The notes beneath the pieces are model-generated. The model was not told the origin of the DNA. It saw only the letters and a program-made list of their open reading frames with translations, and did not search any database. Of a stretch of DNA of 64,000 bases, positions 18,601 through 25,722 are shown one piece after another; within the stretch, counting starts at the first letter, position 1; each line of letters starts with the position of its first letter. Origin of the DNA: Claveliimonas bilis. Lineage in GTDB: Bacteria; Bacillota; Clostridia; Lachnospirales; Lachnospiraceae. Both the position numbers and the translations under genes were made by a program. Location: assembly GCF_030296775.1 (NCBI RefSeq), contig NZ_AP027742.1, positions 2,418,001 to 2,482,000 of the forward strand, written 5' to 3'.

Positions 18601-19023
18601 ATTACAACTCTCCTTTTTCCTCTAAATGTGTTCCTCTCACTTTCCACTAGGCGACTTTCCAATAATGAAAACCCTCAGCGTAGACTTATTGAATTCAAAC
18701 CAAGTATCCCAAAGTGAATCTTTATTGTGTTCTCCTAAGATGCATAATATGACAAGAATAGTAGTCAAAACCTCATCTGTACGCTCTTACTTATTCCTTT
18801 ATCTACCATATTAATAACCACTATCCAAAACTGTAATTCTGTAGTTCGATTTTTTACGCTAATACTCCAACATCACAGTTCCAATAATAATTCGAAACAT
18901 GTTATAACTCATGTCATCAAATTCATGGAAGGTTCTATCTATAGCTAACTCAATCGGATAGCCCTAAGTTAGCATATCAACATAAGGTAATATGTAATTA
19001 ATAGTTATATTTTCCTGTACTGA
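18601..19023. other. Gene-poor gap inside the polysaccharide operon
   Basis: About 420 nt of AT-rich sequence without a recognisable gene. A weak dyad, GCTAACT (18944-18950) with AGTTAGC (18967-18973), lies near its upstream end on the minus strand. A short reading frame at 18626-18814 on the plus strand has no ribosome site or similarity that I recognise. It may be a leader RNA or gene remnant. Confidence 0.5.
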
Positions 19024-20298
19024 TTACTCAAAACATCCCTTCACAATCTCAATCACTCTATCCTGCTCCCCAGCCGTCATCTTATTATCACTCGGCAGAC
19101 ACAGTCCTCTCTGGAACAGATCCATTCCTACATCCAGCGCTCTTCCATCTTTTCCAACTGCTCCGACCGCAAGATAAGCATTGGTCTTTGCCCTTCCGTT
19201 ACCTTCCCGCGTCACAAATGAATTCATCCGGTAGATAGGCTGCATATGCATGGGTTTCCATATGGGCCTTCCTTCCGCATTATAGCTCGCCAGTGTTTCC
19301 AGGATTTCTGTGGGGCAGCTCTTCCCATGTTCTGGAAGATACAATGCCTCCTGTTCTCCCCGCATCTGCCTGCACATTCCTTCCGGCTTGATCAGAAGAC
19401 AGCTTAGCCAGAAGTTCGGCTCGCTGTTTTTTTCGTCATAAGGATTCATTTCTACCGGAAGACCTGCTCGTTTAAAAGCTTCCTTATAACGCATGTAGAT
19501 TGCTTTCTTCTGTGCGATATGCTCTTCCAAATAAGGAAGTTGTCCCCGTACCACTCCAGCGATCACATTACTCATGCGGTAGTTGTATCCCAGCTCTTCA
19601 TGCTGATACCAGGGAGCATTTTCTCTGGCCTGAGTAGACCATTTCCGCACCTTTTCCGCTGCTTCTTTGTCATCGGTCAGGAGCATCCCTCCGGAAGATC
19701 CTGTAATGATCTTGTTCCCATTAAAAGAAATACAGTTATATGTACCAAAGGTTCCTGTCTGTATGCCCTTATAAGTTGCGCCGAAAGATTCTGCGGCATC
19801 TTCGATGATGGTTGCCCCGTGTCGGTCGCACACTTCTTTGATCTCATCGACTTTTCCCGGCGTTCCATACAGATGAGCCACAACGACTGTTTTCACTTCG
19901 GGATACAGACGAAAGGCCTGCTCCAAAGCAACGGGATCCATGTTCCAGGTAGCATATTCGGTATCAATAAATACAGGTATGCCTCCCTCATAGACAACAG
20001 GGTTTACCGTTGCATCAAAAGTCATATCCGAACAGAATACCTTTTCTCCAGGCTGAACTCCTGCCAGCTTGACTGCCATATGCAGCGCCGCCGTTCCTGC
20101 TGAAAGTGCCACTGCATAATGACACCCTGTCTTTTCACAGGCAATACGTTCCACCTCATTGATATTTTGTCCCACTGTAGACATCCAGTTTGTCTCATAG
20201 GCTTCTTTCACATATTCAATTTCCGGGCCGTGCATGGTTGGACTGCTCAGCCAGACTTTTGATTCAAAAGCCTTAAACTCTTTTCCTTGCTTAAACAT
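19024..20298 (-). CDS. DegT/DnrJ/EryC1/StrS aminotransferase
   Basis: 424 aa, PLP enzyme of the sugar-aminotransferase family. SAGTAALHMA (66-75), EDAAESFGA (166-174, PLP-ring Asp) and SFNGNKIITGSSGG (191-204, Schiff-base Lys196) are all intact. Such enzymes aminate 4-keto or 3-keto nucleotide sugars; PglE-like enzymes make UDP-diNAcBac precursors. A roughly 30-residue insert (about 315-345) precedes PIWKPMHMQP. It is the first structural gene after the loaP pair, separated from them by a terminator (20362-20386). Confidence 0.92.
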   Translation of the reverse strand: MFKQGKEFKAFESKVWLSSPTMHGPEIEYVKEAYETNWMSTVGQNINEVERIACEKTGCHYAVALSAGTAALHMAVKLAGVQPGEKVFCSDMTFDATVNPVVYEGGIPVFIDTEYATWNMDPVALEQAFRLYPEVKTVVVAHLYGTPGKVDEIKEVCDRHGATIIEDAAESFGATYKGIQTGTFGTYNCISFNGNKIITGSSGGMLLTDDKEAAEKVRKWSTQARENAPWYQHEELGYNYRMSNVIAGVVRGQLPYLEEHIAQKKAIYMRYKEAFKRAGLPVEMNPYDEKNSEPNFWLSCLLIKPEGMCRQMRGEQEALYLPEHGKSCPTEILETLASYNAEGRPIWKPMHMQPIYRMNSFVTREGNGRAKTNAYLAVGAVGKDGRALDVGMDLFQRGLCLPSDNKMTAGEQDRVIEIVKGCFE

Positions 20299-20361
20299 CT
20301 TTTCCTCTCATCCTCTGCAGCCTCATTTTTAAACTCTTGATGCTGCTCTTATTTTTCTCCA

Positions 20362-20386
20362 CAAAAATAGGAAGGCCTTGCCTTCC
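20362..20386 (-). terminator. Terminator directly after the second loaP-like gene
   Basis: On the minus strand GGAAGGC pairs with GCCTTCC across a 3-nt loop (20370-20386) and is followed by TATTTTTG. It lies between the antiterminator genes and all the polysaccharide enzymes. The arrangement fits LoaP-dependent readthrough: without the antiterminator only the regulators would be made. Confidence 0.75.
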
Positions 20387-20420
20387 TCTCTGGTTCTTCT
20401 ATATTTCTTTTACTTCTCTT

Positions 20421-20945
20421 CTACCTTTTTCCTTCCGGATCATCCTCAAGCCGGATGCCAAGGATAATCTCCCGATCTTTTCCCAGAAACTGCTGTCTGA
20501 TCAGCACGTAGCGCTTCCGGATCCGTTGTTTGATGATATACTCAAAATATTTTCCTACTGCTCCCTCTGCTGCCACGATCTGCTTTTCTTCATCCAGCTT
20601 TACCAGTGAGCGCCGGACAAGATGTCCTTCGCTCTGGATGTTTTCCAGAAATCTCTCTTCCTCTTCTTCTACCTTAAGAAAAACTTCCTCTTCATTTTTC
20701 AAAAGCTTTGTAAGCTTCGGTACATTCTTTAATTCATAATATAATTCTTTGGGGAATTCTGTGTCTATAAAGACATAGCCGGGAAACAATGCCTTTTGGC
20801 AGATCTCCCAGCTACTTTTTTGTTTTATGGCACATTCCCTTTTTATATAGAAGCAGTCCCTGTAAAGTTCTTTTGTGAGGATTTTCCTCATCATCTCTAC
20901 CAGGATTTCTTCCTGTCCTGTTGTTGTCTGAATCACATACCACAT
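20421..20945 (-). CDS. LoaP-like NusG paralogue (second of a tandem pair)
   Basis: 174 aa. The N-terminal NGN domain starts MWYVIQTTTGQEE (1-13), with LFPGYVFID near 57-65. The C-terminal KOW region (about 130-165) is degenerate (GAVGKYFEY rather than the usual GPLxGxE). NGN-KOW proteins of the LoaP subgroup bind RNA polymerase and a leader RNA hairpin and let it pass terminators in long polysaccharide or antibiotic operons. The start is set at 20945 because AGGAG lies 7 nt upstream. A terminator follows immediately. It lies downstream of a second, different paralogue. Confidence 0.82.
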   Translation of the reverse strand: MWYVIQTTTGQEEILVEMMRKILTKELYRDCFYIKRECAIKQKSSWEICQKALFPGYVFIDTEFPKELYYELKNVPKLTKLLKNEEEVFLKVEEEEERFLENIQSEGHLVRRSLVKLDEEKQIVAAEGAVGKYFEYIIKQRIRKRYVLIRQQFLGKDREIILGIRLEDDPEGKR

Positions 20946-20983
20946 ATGTATGCTCCTTTTTGGGTATGCTTCGCCATATCCGC

Positions 20984-21001
20984 AGTATGAAGCGTCATAC
21001 T
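20984..21001 (-). promoter_or_regulatory. Hairpin in the leader of the second loaP-like gene
   Basis: AGTATGA and TCATACT form a 7-bp stem with a 4-nt loop about 40 nt before the start codon. LoaP acts through an RNA hairpin element in the nascent leader, so this is a candidate recognition site. No T-run follows, so it is not a terminator. Assignment is speculative. Confidence 0.3.
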
Positions 21002-21100
21002 CCGAACTTTTTACACGCAAATTTATGACCACAATCCACGATTTCCATAGCACACACTACAGAAAAAGATCCTGACTCTGGTTTTTATCCGATCACCTGC

Positions 21101-21607
21101 TTAACTTTTTGAAGTGATCTCTAAACCTGCCTGAAGAAAGGTTCCTAATCCTCCGGCAGGCATTTCCACATTTGCCGTACGTTTATGGCGGTCTATTTTT
21201 CGGATTCGTCGTTCCATTCCCACCAGCGGGCCATGGATAACATGGGTGATTCCATCACGGATATATCCCTGGGACATACAGAGATGATGCTCGTTTCCGC
21301 ACAGTTTTTTCAAAAACTCTTCCGCATCTGCAGGCACAGCCCAAAGCAGTCCGCCCTCCTCGGAAGTCTGAAGAAACTTACGGCAGGGTTCCAATTGTTC
21401 CGACAAAGCGGCAGGATCCGTTGTCTCAACAAAGATACAATCTGGGAAAAGCTGCCTTTTTTCCATATGCCAGCTTCCTTCATACCGCTTCATTCTGTCA
21501 GAAGTGAACACAAAAATATCACGCAAAATTTGATGTGAAATCTGCCTTCTGCATGACTTTATGACCTCTTCTGTTTTTCCGGGGTGACATTTCAGTATAC
21601 ACCACAT
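21101..21607 (-). CDS. loaP: LoaP-like NusG paralogue (first of a tandem pair)
   Basis: 168 aa. The NGN domain begins MWCILKCHPGKTEEV, with LFPDCIFVET near 53-62. The KOW motif is well kept (GPLVGMERRIRKIDRHKR, about 128-145) and close to the LoaP consensus. It should associate with RNA polymerase and prevent termination along the polysaccharide operon. The start at 21607 has GAGGAG 7 nt upstream. One arm of the 26-bp inverted repeat ends only 16 nt before that start codon, so the gene is the first to be read from the candidate invertible promoter. Confidence 0.85.
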   Translation of the reverse strand: MWCILKCHPGKTEEVIKSCRRQISHQILRDIFVFTSDRMKRYEGSWHMEKRQLFPDCIFVETTDPAALSEQLEPCRKFLQTSEEGGLLWAVPADAEEFLKKLCGNEHHLCMSQGYIRDGITHVIHGPLVGMERRIRKIDRHKRTANVEMPAGGLGTFLQAGLEITSKS

Positions 21608-21623
21608 AGAATCACTCCTCATT

Positions 21624-21649
21624 TTCGCAGAGTTACATACTCTGCGAAA
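21624..21649. repeat. Inverted repeat arm 1 of a candidate invertible element
   Basis: A 26-bp sequence that is the exact reverse complement of 21857-21882. It is itself a near-palindrome: arms of TTCGCAGAGT and ACTCTGCGAA flank a 5-bp asymmetric centre (TACAT here, ATGTA in the other copy). Two binding arms around a short directional core is the layout of a tyrosine-recombinase crossover site. No T-run follows on the minus strand, so transcription toward loaP is not terminated here. Confidence 0.8.
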
Positions 21650-21856
21650 GTGAAAAAGGCGAAAAGGCTTTAATTGCGGCTGATACACGGAAATTATTTT
21701 TACTATATATTATAGAAGAAACAGGAAACTTCAAATGTCGAAAAAAGCCTGCTTTCTACACATTTCTACGCGAAAACAGGCGAAAACCTATGGAAATCAT
21801 GGCAATTCTGATCTTTTTGTTGAATAACAAATACAGATGAGGTATAATATTTACGA
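21650..21856. promoter_or_regulatory. Candidate invertible promoter segment upstream of the polysaccharide locus
   Basis: A 207-bp segment between the two inverted arms with no coding content. The best promoter reads on the plus strand, away from loaP: TTGAAT (21820-21825), a 17-nt spacer, TATAAT (21843-21848). A weaker one faces loaP on the minus strand: TTGAAG (21729-21734) with TAATAT at 16 nt (21707-21712). A minus-strand hairpin with six Ts (stem 21747-21756 with 21772-21781) lies behind it as an insulator. Flipping would aim the stronger promoter at loaP. The present state is therefore inferred to be off or low. Confidence 0.7.
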
Positions 21857-21882
21857 TTTCGCAGAGTATGTAACTCTGCGAA
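21857..21882. repeat. Inverted repeat arm 2, also a terminator on the plus strand
   Basis: The reverse complement of 21624-21649. On the plus strand its 10-bp stem is followed by seven Ts (21883-21889), making a Rho-independent terminator about 10 nt after the expected start of the plus-strand promoter at 21843-21848. In the present orientation that promoter would be shut down before reaching cbiK. Confidence 0.75.
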
Positions 21883-21898
21883 TTTTTTTCTGACCTAA

Positions 21899-21927
21899 TT
21901 GATTAATTTTCAAACCTCCGTTATACT
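21899..21927 (+). promoter_or_regulatory. Promoter of cbiK
   Basis: TTGATT (21899-21904), a 17-nt spacer and TATACT (21922-21927). It lies after the terminator formed by the inverted repeat, so cbiK has a promoter of its own outside the invertible segment. Confidence 0.65.
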
Positions 21928-21965
21928 ACTGACAGTTCCTATTTACCCACATGGAGGAAAAATCT

Positions 21966-22748
21966 ATGACAAACAAAGCTCTGCTGGTGGTAAGCTTTGG
22001 CACCAGCTATAAAGAAACAAGAGAAAAAAACATTGAACATATTGAGAAAATTCTTGCCCGGAAGTTTCCGGACAGAAAGTTTTTCCATGCCTATACAAGC
22101 GGCATGATCTTGAAAAAATTAAGAGAGCGGGACCACATTATCATCCCCAACGTAAAGGAAGCTATGGAGGATATTGTAAAGGAAGGTTTTACGGATCTTC
22201 TTGTGCAGCCCACCCACATTATGAATGGTGTAGAAAATGATCTCATGAAGGCGGACGTACTCTCCTTCCGGGAGCATTTTTCCAGTCTTTCTTTCGGCTC
22301 CCCTCTCCTTACGGATACTTCGGATCTTTTTTATGTGATCGACGCTTTAACAAAAGAGCTCCCTGCCTTGTCGGAGCAGGAAGCTCTTGTATTCATGGGC
22401 CACGGAAGCGCCCACTATGCCAATATGCTCTACGGGGCGCTGGATTATGCCTTTAAACAGACGGGCCATCCCCATGTCTATGTAGGCACAGTGGAGGCTT
22501 ATCCGGATCTTGATGCTGTTCTTAGCCTGATGGAAGGCAAAGGTTACCGCCATATCTACCTTACGCCGCTTATGCTGGTGGCGGGAGATCACGCCTCCAA
22601 CGACCTTGCCGGTGAGGAGCCTGATTCCTGGAAATCCATCTTCCAGTCCCGCGGCTATGAGACTACCTGCATTTTAAAAGGTCTTGGCGAATATGAGTCC
22701 ATCTGTGAACTCTATGTGCGCCACGCCCTCCAGGCACAGCCTGTTTAA
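21966..22748 (+). CDS. cbiK: Sirohydrochlorin cobaltochelatase CbiK
   Basis: 260 aa, full length for class II chelatase CbiK. It inserts Co2+ into sirohydrochlorin, the committed step of the cobalt-early B12 route. LLVVSFGTSY at the N-terminus and FMGHGSAHYAN with its His (about 143-153) match the family; the C-terminal half repeats the ferrochelatase-like fold with a second conserved His (VAGDHASND). The ATG at 21966 is preferred because GGAGG lies 8 nt upstream; an earlier ATG at 21951 overlaps that site. It is on the opposite strand from, and downstream of, the main cob run. Confidence 0.95.
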   Translation: MTNKALLVVSFGTSYKETREKNIEHIEKILARKFPDRKFFHAYTSGMILKKLRERDHIIIPNVKEAMEDIVKEGFTDLLVQPTHIMNGVENDLMKADVLSFREHFSSLSFGSPLLTDTSDLFYVIDALTKELPALSEQEALVFMGHGSAHYANMLYGALDYAFKQTGHPHVYVGTVEAYPDLDAVLSLMEGKGYRHIYLTPLMLVAGDHASNDLAGEEPDSWKSIFQSRGYETTCILKGLGEYESICELYVRHALQAQPV

Positions 22749-22785
22749 TATCCAGTACATGCTGACACCTGGCAGGACATTAAAA

Positions 22786-23727
22786 TTAAATCGCGTTTTT
22801 CTGCTCTCCTGCAAGCCAGGAATAAAGATTGTCAAATACGATCTGGGCCCTTTGTTCCATAGACTCTTTCGACGCAAAAGCAATGTGAGGGGTCACAATG
22901 ATGTTGGGGCAATGAAGCAGCGGATGGTCAGCCGGAAGGGGCGGCTCCATCTCAAAGACATCGCTTGCCGCTCCTGCAATCTGCCCTTCTTCCAGAGCCT
23001 TTGCCAGTGCTTTGGAATCTACTACGGCTCCTCTTGCAGTGTTAATAAGGAGAGCGGTTTTCTTCATCATTTTCAGCTGCTCTTCGCCGATCATTCCTTT
23101 TGTGTCCTCGGTCAGCGGGCAGTGAAGGGAAACGATATCCGACTGTTTTAACAGTTCTTCCAGACTCACCTGTTCATCGATAACCGGATCTGTAATTTTA
23201 CTTCTGTTAAATCCAATGACACGGCAGCCAAATGCTTTGCAGAGGGCTGCTGTTTTCTTTCCAATGGCTCCTGCGCCTACGATTCCTACTGTCTTTCCAC
23301 ACAGAAGATTGCCGATGAGACCATCCTTCGTCCCGCCTTCCCGGCACCGCTCTTCTGTTTTTCCTACGTTGCGGAGCAGCTGGATCATGAAACTGATGCA
23401 CAGTTCTGCCACTGCCTGTGTCGCATAGCCGGAAGCGTTGCTGATGGCAATACTTTTCGCCTTTGCCTCTTTCACCGGAATGTGATCCACTCCGGTAAAC
23501 GCTACGTCAATAAATTTCAGGGAAGAAGCCTTCTCAATAACAGATGCATCAAGGGGCATATTTGCCAGCATCAGAACATCTGCATCTTTGCTTCTTTCCA
23601 CCTGGACTTTGGGATCTGTGTCCTTTGGATACGCCACAAAACTGTGTCCCATTTCTTCCAGCTTCGCTGCATAACCTTCCATAACAGAATCTGACACGCC
23701 CAGACTCTCCAACAATACGATTTTCAT
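22786..23727 (-). CDS. D-isomer specific 2-hydroxyacid dehydrogenase
   Basis: 313 aa. The NAD-binding Rossmann motif GIVGAGAIGKKTA (about 142-154) is followed by HCPLTEDTKG, NTARGAVVD and the catalytic His in TPHIAF near the end. The family includes phosphoglycerate, lactate and hydroxypyruvate dehydrogenases; it reduces a 2-keto acid with NADH. The start at 23727 has GGAGG 8 nt upstream; longer readings run into the Fic gene's end without a ribosome site. It converges on cbiK. The substrate cannot be told from sequence. Confidence 0.88.
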   Translation of the reverse strand: MKIVLLESLGVSDSVMEGYAAKLEEMGHSFVAYPKDTDPKVQVERSKDADVLMLANMPLDASVIEKASSLKFIDVAFTGVDHIPVKEAKAKSIAISNASGYATQAVAELCISFMIQLLRNVGKTEERCREGGTKDGLIGNLLCGKTVGIVGAGAIGKKTAALCKAFGCRVIGFNRSKITDPVIDEQVSLEELLKQSDIVSLHCPLTEDTKGMIGEEQLKMMKKTALLINTARGAVVDSKALAKALEEGQIAGAASDVFEMEPPLPADHPLLHCPNIIVTPHIAFASKESMEQRAQIVFDNLYSWLAGEQKNAI

Positions 23728-23813
23728 TTTGCCTTCCTCCTCTTTTTTGAATAAATCTATCTGCATGACATTTGTACTTCCGGTATACAAAAACCTCATA
23801 ATAGGATTTGAAA

Positions 23814-24875
23814 TCAACAACCGTATTCATTCGCTTTAATATATCTTGTTGCCCTTGATGAGCCGATTCGCTTCACCGCACCGCTTTTTACCATAGCGCC
23901 GAGAACAGCTTCAACAGTAGTGGGGCTCACATCGGGAAGAATTTTACATATTTCTGCTTTGGAAATCGGTGTAAGACTATTTAATACCGTGGCCTCTACA
24001 CGGGCTTTCTTTGTGATCTTTTTTCCATGAACAACAGCAAAACGCTTATCAAGTTCTTTATAGCACATATAAAGGGTGGACAGAAAGTTTTCGACAAATG
24101 GGAAATAACTGTTTTCGTTTGTTTCCCAGCCTTCCGAAGATTGCCGGAGGGCTTCATAATAGTAGGCTTTGTAATGATTGATCTGTTCCTCAAAAGACAC
24201 ATACTTTCCTGCATCAAAGCCATTTTTGTACAAAAGCAGTAGGGAAAGCAATCTTGACATTCTGCCGTTACCGTCACGGAAAGGGTGTATGCAGAGAAAA
24301 TCCAAAATCACGCAAGGGATTAACAATAGTTGATTGATATTAGCGTCACTGCGTGCCTCCATATAAGCAAGCTCTAATTGTTCCATTGCCTTTGGGGTTT
24401 CTTCTGCCGGTATAGGGCGGAAACGAACCCGTCTGTTGCCCTCCGCATCCACCTCTAAAATCACATTATCTTCAGTTTTGTATTGACCGCCATACTCATA
24501 ACCGGTCAGGGACATCATCATTTCGTGTAAGCGCAAAATATCATTCTCTCTGAAATCTATGTGTTCAAAACCTAAGTGGATTTCGTTTAATGCATCTCTG
24601 TAACCGGCAATCTCTGCCTCATTATGGTTCAGAGGGGCGCTGTTTTGATTAACAATAGCTGCGATACGCTCATCGCTTGTAACAATACCCTCAATCGCAT
24701 TTGAACTTTTGATAGATTGTACTTTTGCAACCGCCTCCAATTCGGTAAAGACTTGTGCATATTCCTCTTTGCGGATTCCCGCCATAGTTTTCAAGGCGGA
24801 AATGTTAGAAGTAAGGTTTACCAGATTTGCAGGCAAAAGACCATTGTTCAAAAATGAATAATCAAATTTCCTCAT
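23814..24875 (-). CDS. Fic family protein with C-terminal winged helix
   Basis: 353 aa. It carries the complete Fic motif HPFRDGNGRMSR (about 199-210), so AMP or similar nucleotidyl transfer is possible. An upstream SSNAIEG (about 57-63) matches the inhibitory S/TxxxE(G/N) helix of class II Fic proteins. An N-terminal Fic_N-like domain precedes it, and the C-terminus (about 288-350, SKAEICKILPDVS...) reads as a winged-helix DNA-binding domain. It interrupts the B12 region and has two matching palindromes in its promoter region (24888-24979), suggesting self-regulation. Targets are unknown. Confidence 0.88.
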   Translation of the reverse strand: MRKFDYSFLNNGLLPANLVNLTSNISALKTMAGIRKEEYAQVFTELEAVAKVQSIKSSNAIEGIVTSDERIAAIVNQNSAPLNHNEAEIAGYRDALNEIHLGFEHIDFRENDILRLHEMMMSLTGYEYGGQYKTEDNVILEVDAEGNRRVRFRPIPAEETPKAMEQLELAYMEARSDANINQLLLIPCVILDFLCIHPFRDGNGRMSRLLSLLLLYKNGFDAGKYVSFEEQINHYKAYYYEALRQSSEGWETNENSYFPFVENFLSTLYMCYKELDKRFAVVHGKKITKKARVEATVLNSLTPISKAEICKILPDVSPTTVEAVLGAMVKSGAVKRIGSSRATRYIKANEYGC

Positions 24876-24887
24876 ATAATCCCCCTA

Positions 24888-24928
24888 TTTCTGCATATAA
24901 GAATACTATATTATATGCAGAAAATCAA
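24888..24928 (-). promoter_or_regulatory. Fic gene promoter with overlapping palindromic operator
   Basis: On the minus strand TTGATT (24923-24928), a 17-nt spacer and TATTCT (24900-24905) form the promoter. A dyad of TTTCTGCATATAA (24888-24900) and TTATATGCAGAAA (24911-24923) covers the spacer and the start region. A bound protein would block RNA polymerase. The same half-site occurs in the next palindrome. Confidence 0.6.
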
Positions 24929-24940
24929 TTCACCATTCGA

Positions 24941-24979
24941 TTTTACTGCATATAAAATTCAAAATTATATGCAGTAAAA
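24941..24979. repeat. Second palindrome with the same half-site
   Basis: TTTTACTGCATATAA (24941-24955) and TTATATGCAGTAAAA (24965-24979) form a 15-bp perfect dyad with a 9-nt centre. It shares the CTGCATATAA core with the operator 17 nt away. It also lies just after the cbiC stop and may form an RNA hairpin, but no T-run follows. Confidence 0.6.
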
Positions 24980-24998
24980 ATCCTTATCTGTTTTCCGA

Positions 24999-25712
24999 CT
25001 ACACTTTTGTCTTATTGAAAGACATATAGATCAATGCATTACAGATGGCTGCCGCAATATTGCTTCCGCCCTTTCGTCCCCTCGCCACAATACAGGGAAC
25101 TCCCGCCTGCATGATCCGTTCTTTTGCGGGGATCACATTGACAAATCCAACCGGCACGCCGATCACAAGATCCGGTGCAAACCTGCCTTTTTGAATGAGC
25201 TCATAGGCTTCGATCAGAGCCGTTGGCGCATTTCCCACTGCCAGGATAAGAGGGCGGTCATCTGCCTGCCTCCTTTTTCCCAGCTCCTCCTTGGGCTTTC
25301 CTGTAGCCTCTGCAGTCTCTGCAGCTTTCAGAGCAGCGGCCTTTTTTACACTGGCTACTGCCCGGGTGGTTCCCTCTCTTTTTGCCGCCTCTGCCACATC
25401 TTCATCTGCCATAAAGCACAGCACTTCCCCGCCAAATTTGCCAAGGGCTGTCTTGTTGACTCCAGCTTTTCCCATATTGGTATCCGTCACGATCCGGGCT
25501 CCTTTTTTTATAGCTTCTATTCCAATCTTTACCGCGCCGGGTGAGAAGTAAAGCTGATCCGCATAGTCGAAATCCGCACTGGTATGAATGCACCGCTTGA
25601 TAATGGGTTCTTCCAGAGGATCAAAAGTTCTTTCCCCCAATTCCTCTGTAATGATCTCAAAACTTCTCTTTTCTATGTCGCCAGGCAGTACCTGTTCTAA
25701 TTCTTCCAGCAT
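24999..25712 (-). CDS. cbiC: Cobalt-precorrin-8 methylmutase CbiC
   Basis: 237 aa, about 25 longer than usual. It moves the C11 methyl group to C12 to give cobyrinate. RCIHTSADFDYA (about 40-51) holds the catalytic His. VTDTNMGKAGVNK and AVGNAPTALIE are family signatures. An Ala/Lys/Glu-rich insert (about 121-152), likely a surface loop, explains the extra length. It is the last gene of the cob run, 10 nt after cbiP. Confidence 0.95.
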   Translation of the reverse strand: MLEELEQVLPGDIEKRSFEIITEELGERTFDPLEEPIIKRCIHTSADFDYADQLYFSPGAVKIGIEAIKKGARIVTDTNMGKAGVNKTALGKFGGEVLCFMADEDVAEAAKREGTTRAVASVKKAAALKAAETAEATGKPKEELGKRRQADDRPLILAVGNAPTALIEAYELIQKGRFAPDLVIGVPVGFVNVIPAKERIMQAGVPCIVARGRKGGSNIAAAICNALIYMSFNKTKV

Positions 25713-25722
25713 GATTTCCCTC

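Noticed and set aside
18626-18814. 62-codon plus-strand frame in the polysaccharide locus gap
   Set aside because: Opposite to the operon, without ribosome site, promoter or recognisable similarity.
21624-21882. Reading the two inverted arms as plain terminators only
   Set aside because: Only the far arm has a T-run, and only on the plus strand. Exact 26-bp identity in inverted orientation, including the asymmetric core, is not needed for terminators.
23728-23830. Longer 2-hydroxyacid dehydrogenase reading that overlaps the Fic gene end
   Set aside because: No ribosome site for the longer start; the ATG at 23727 has GGAGG at good spacing and matches the usual family N-terminus.
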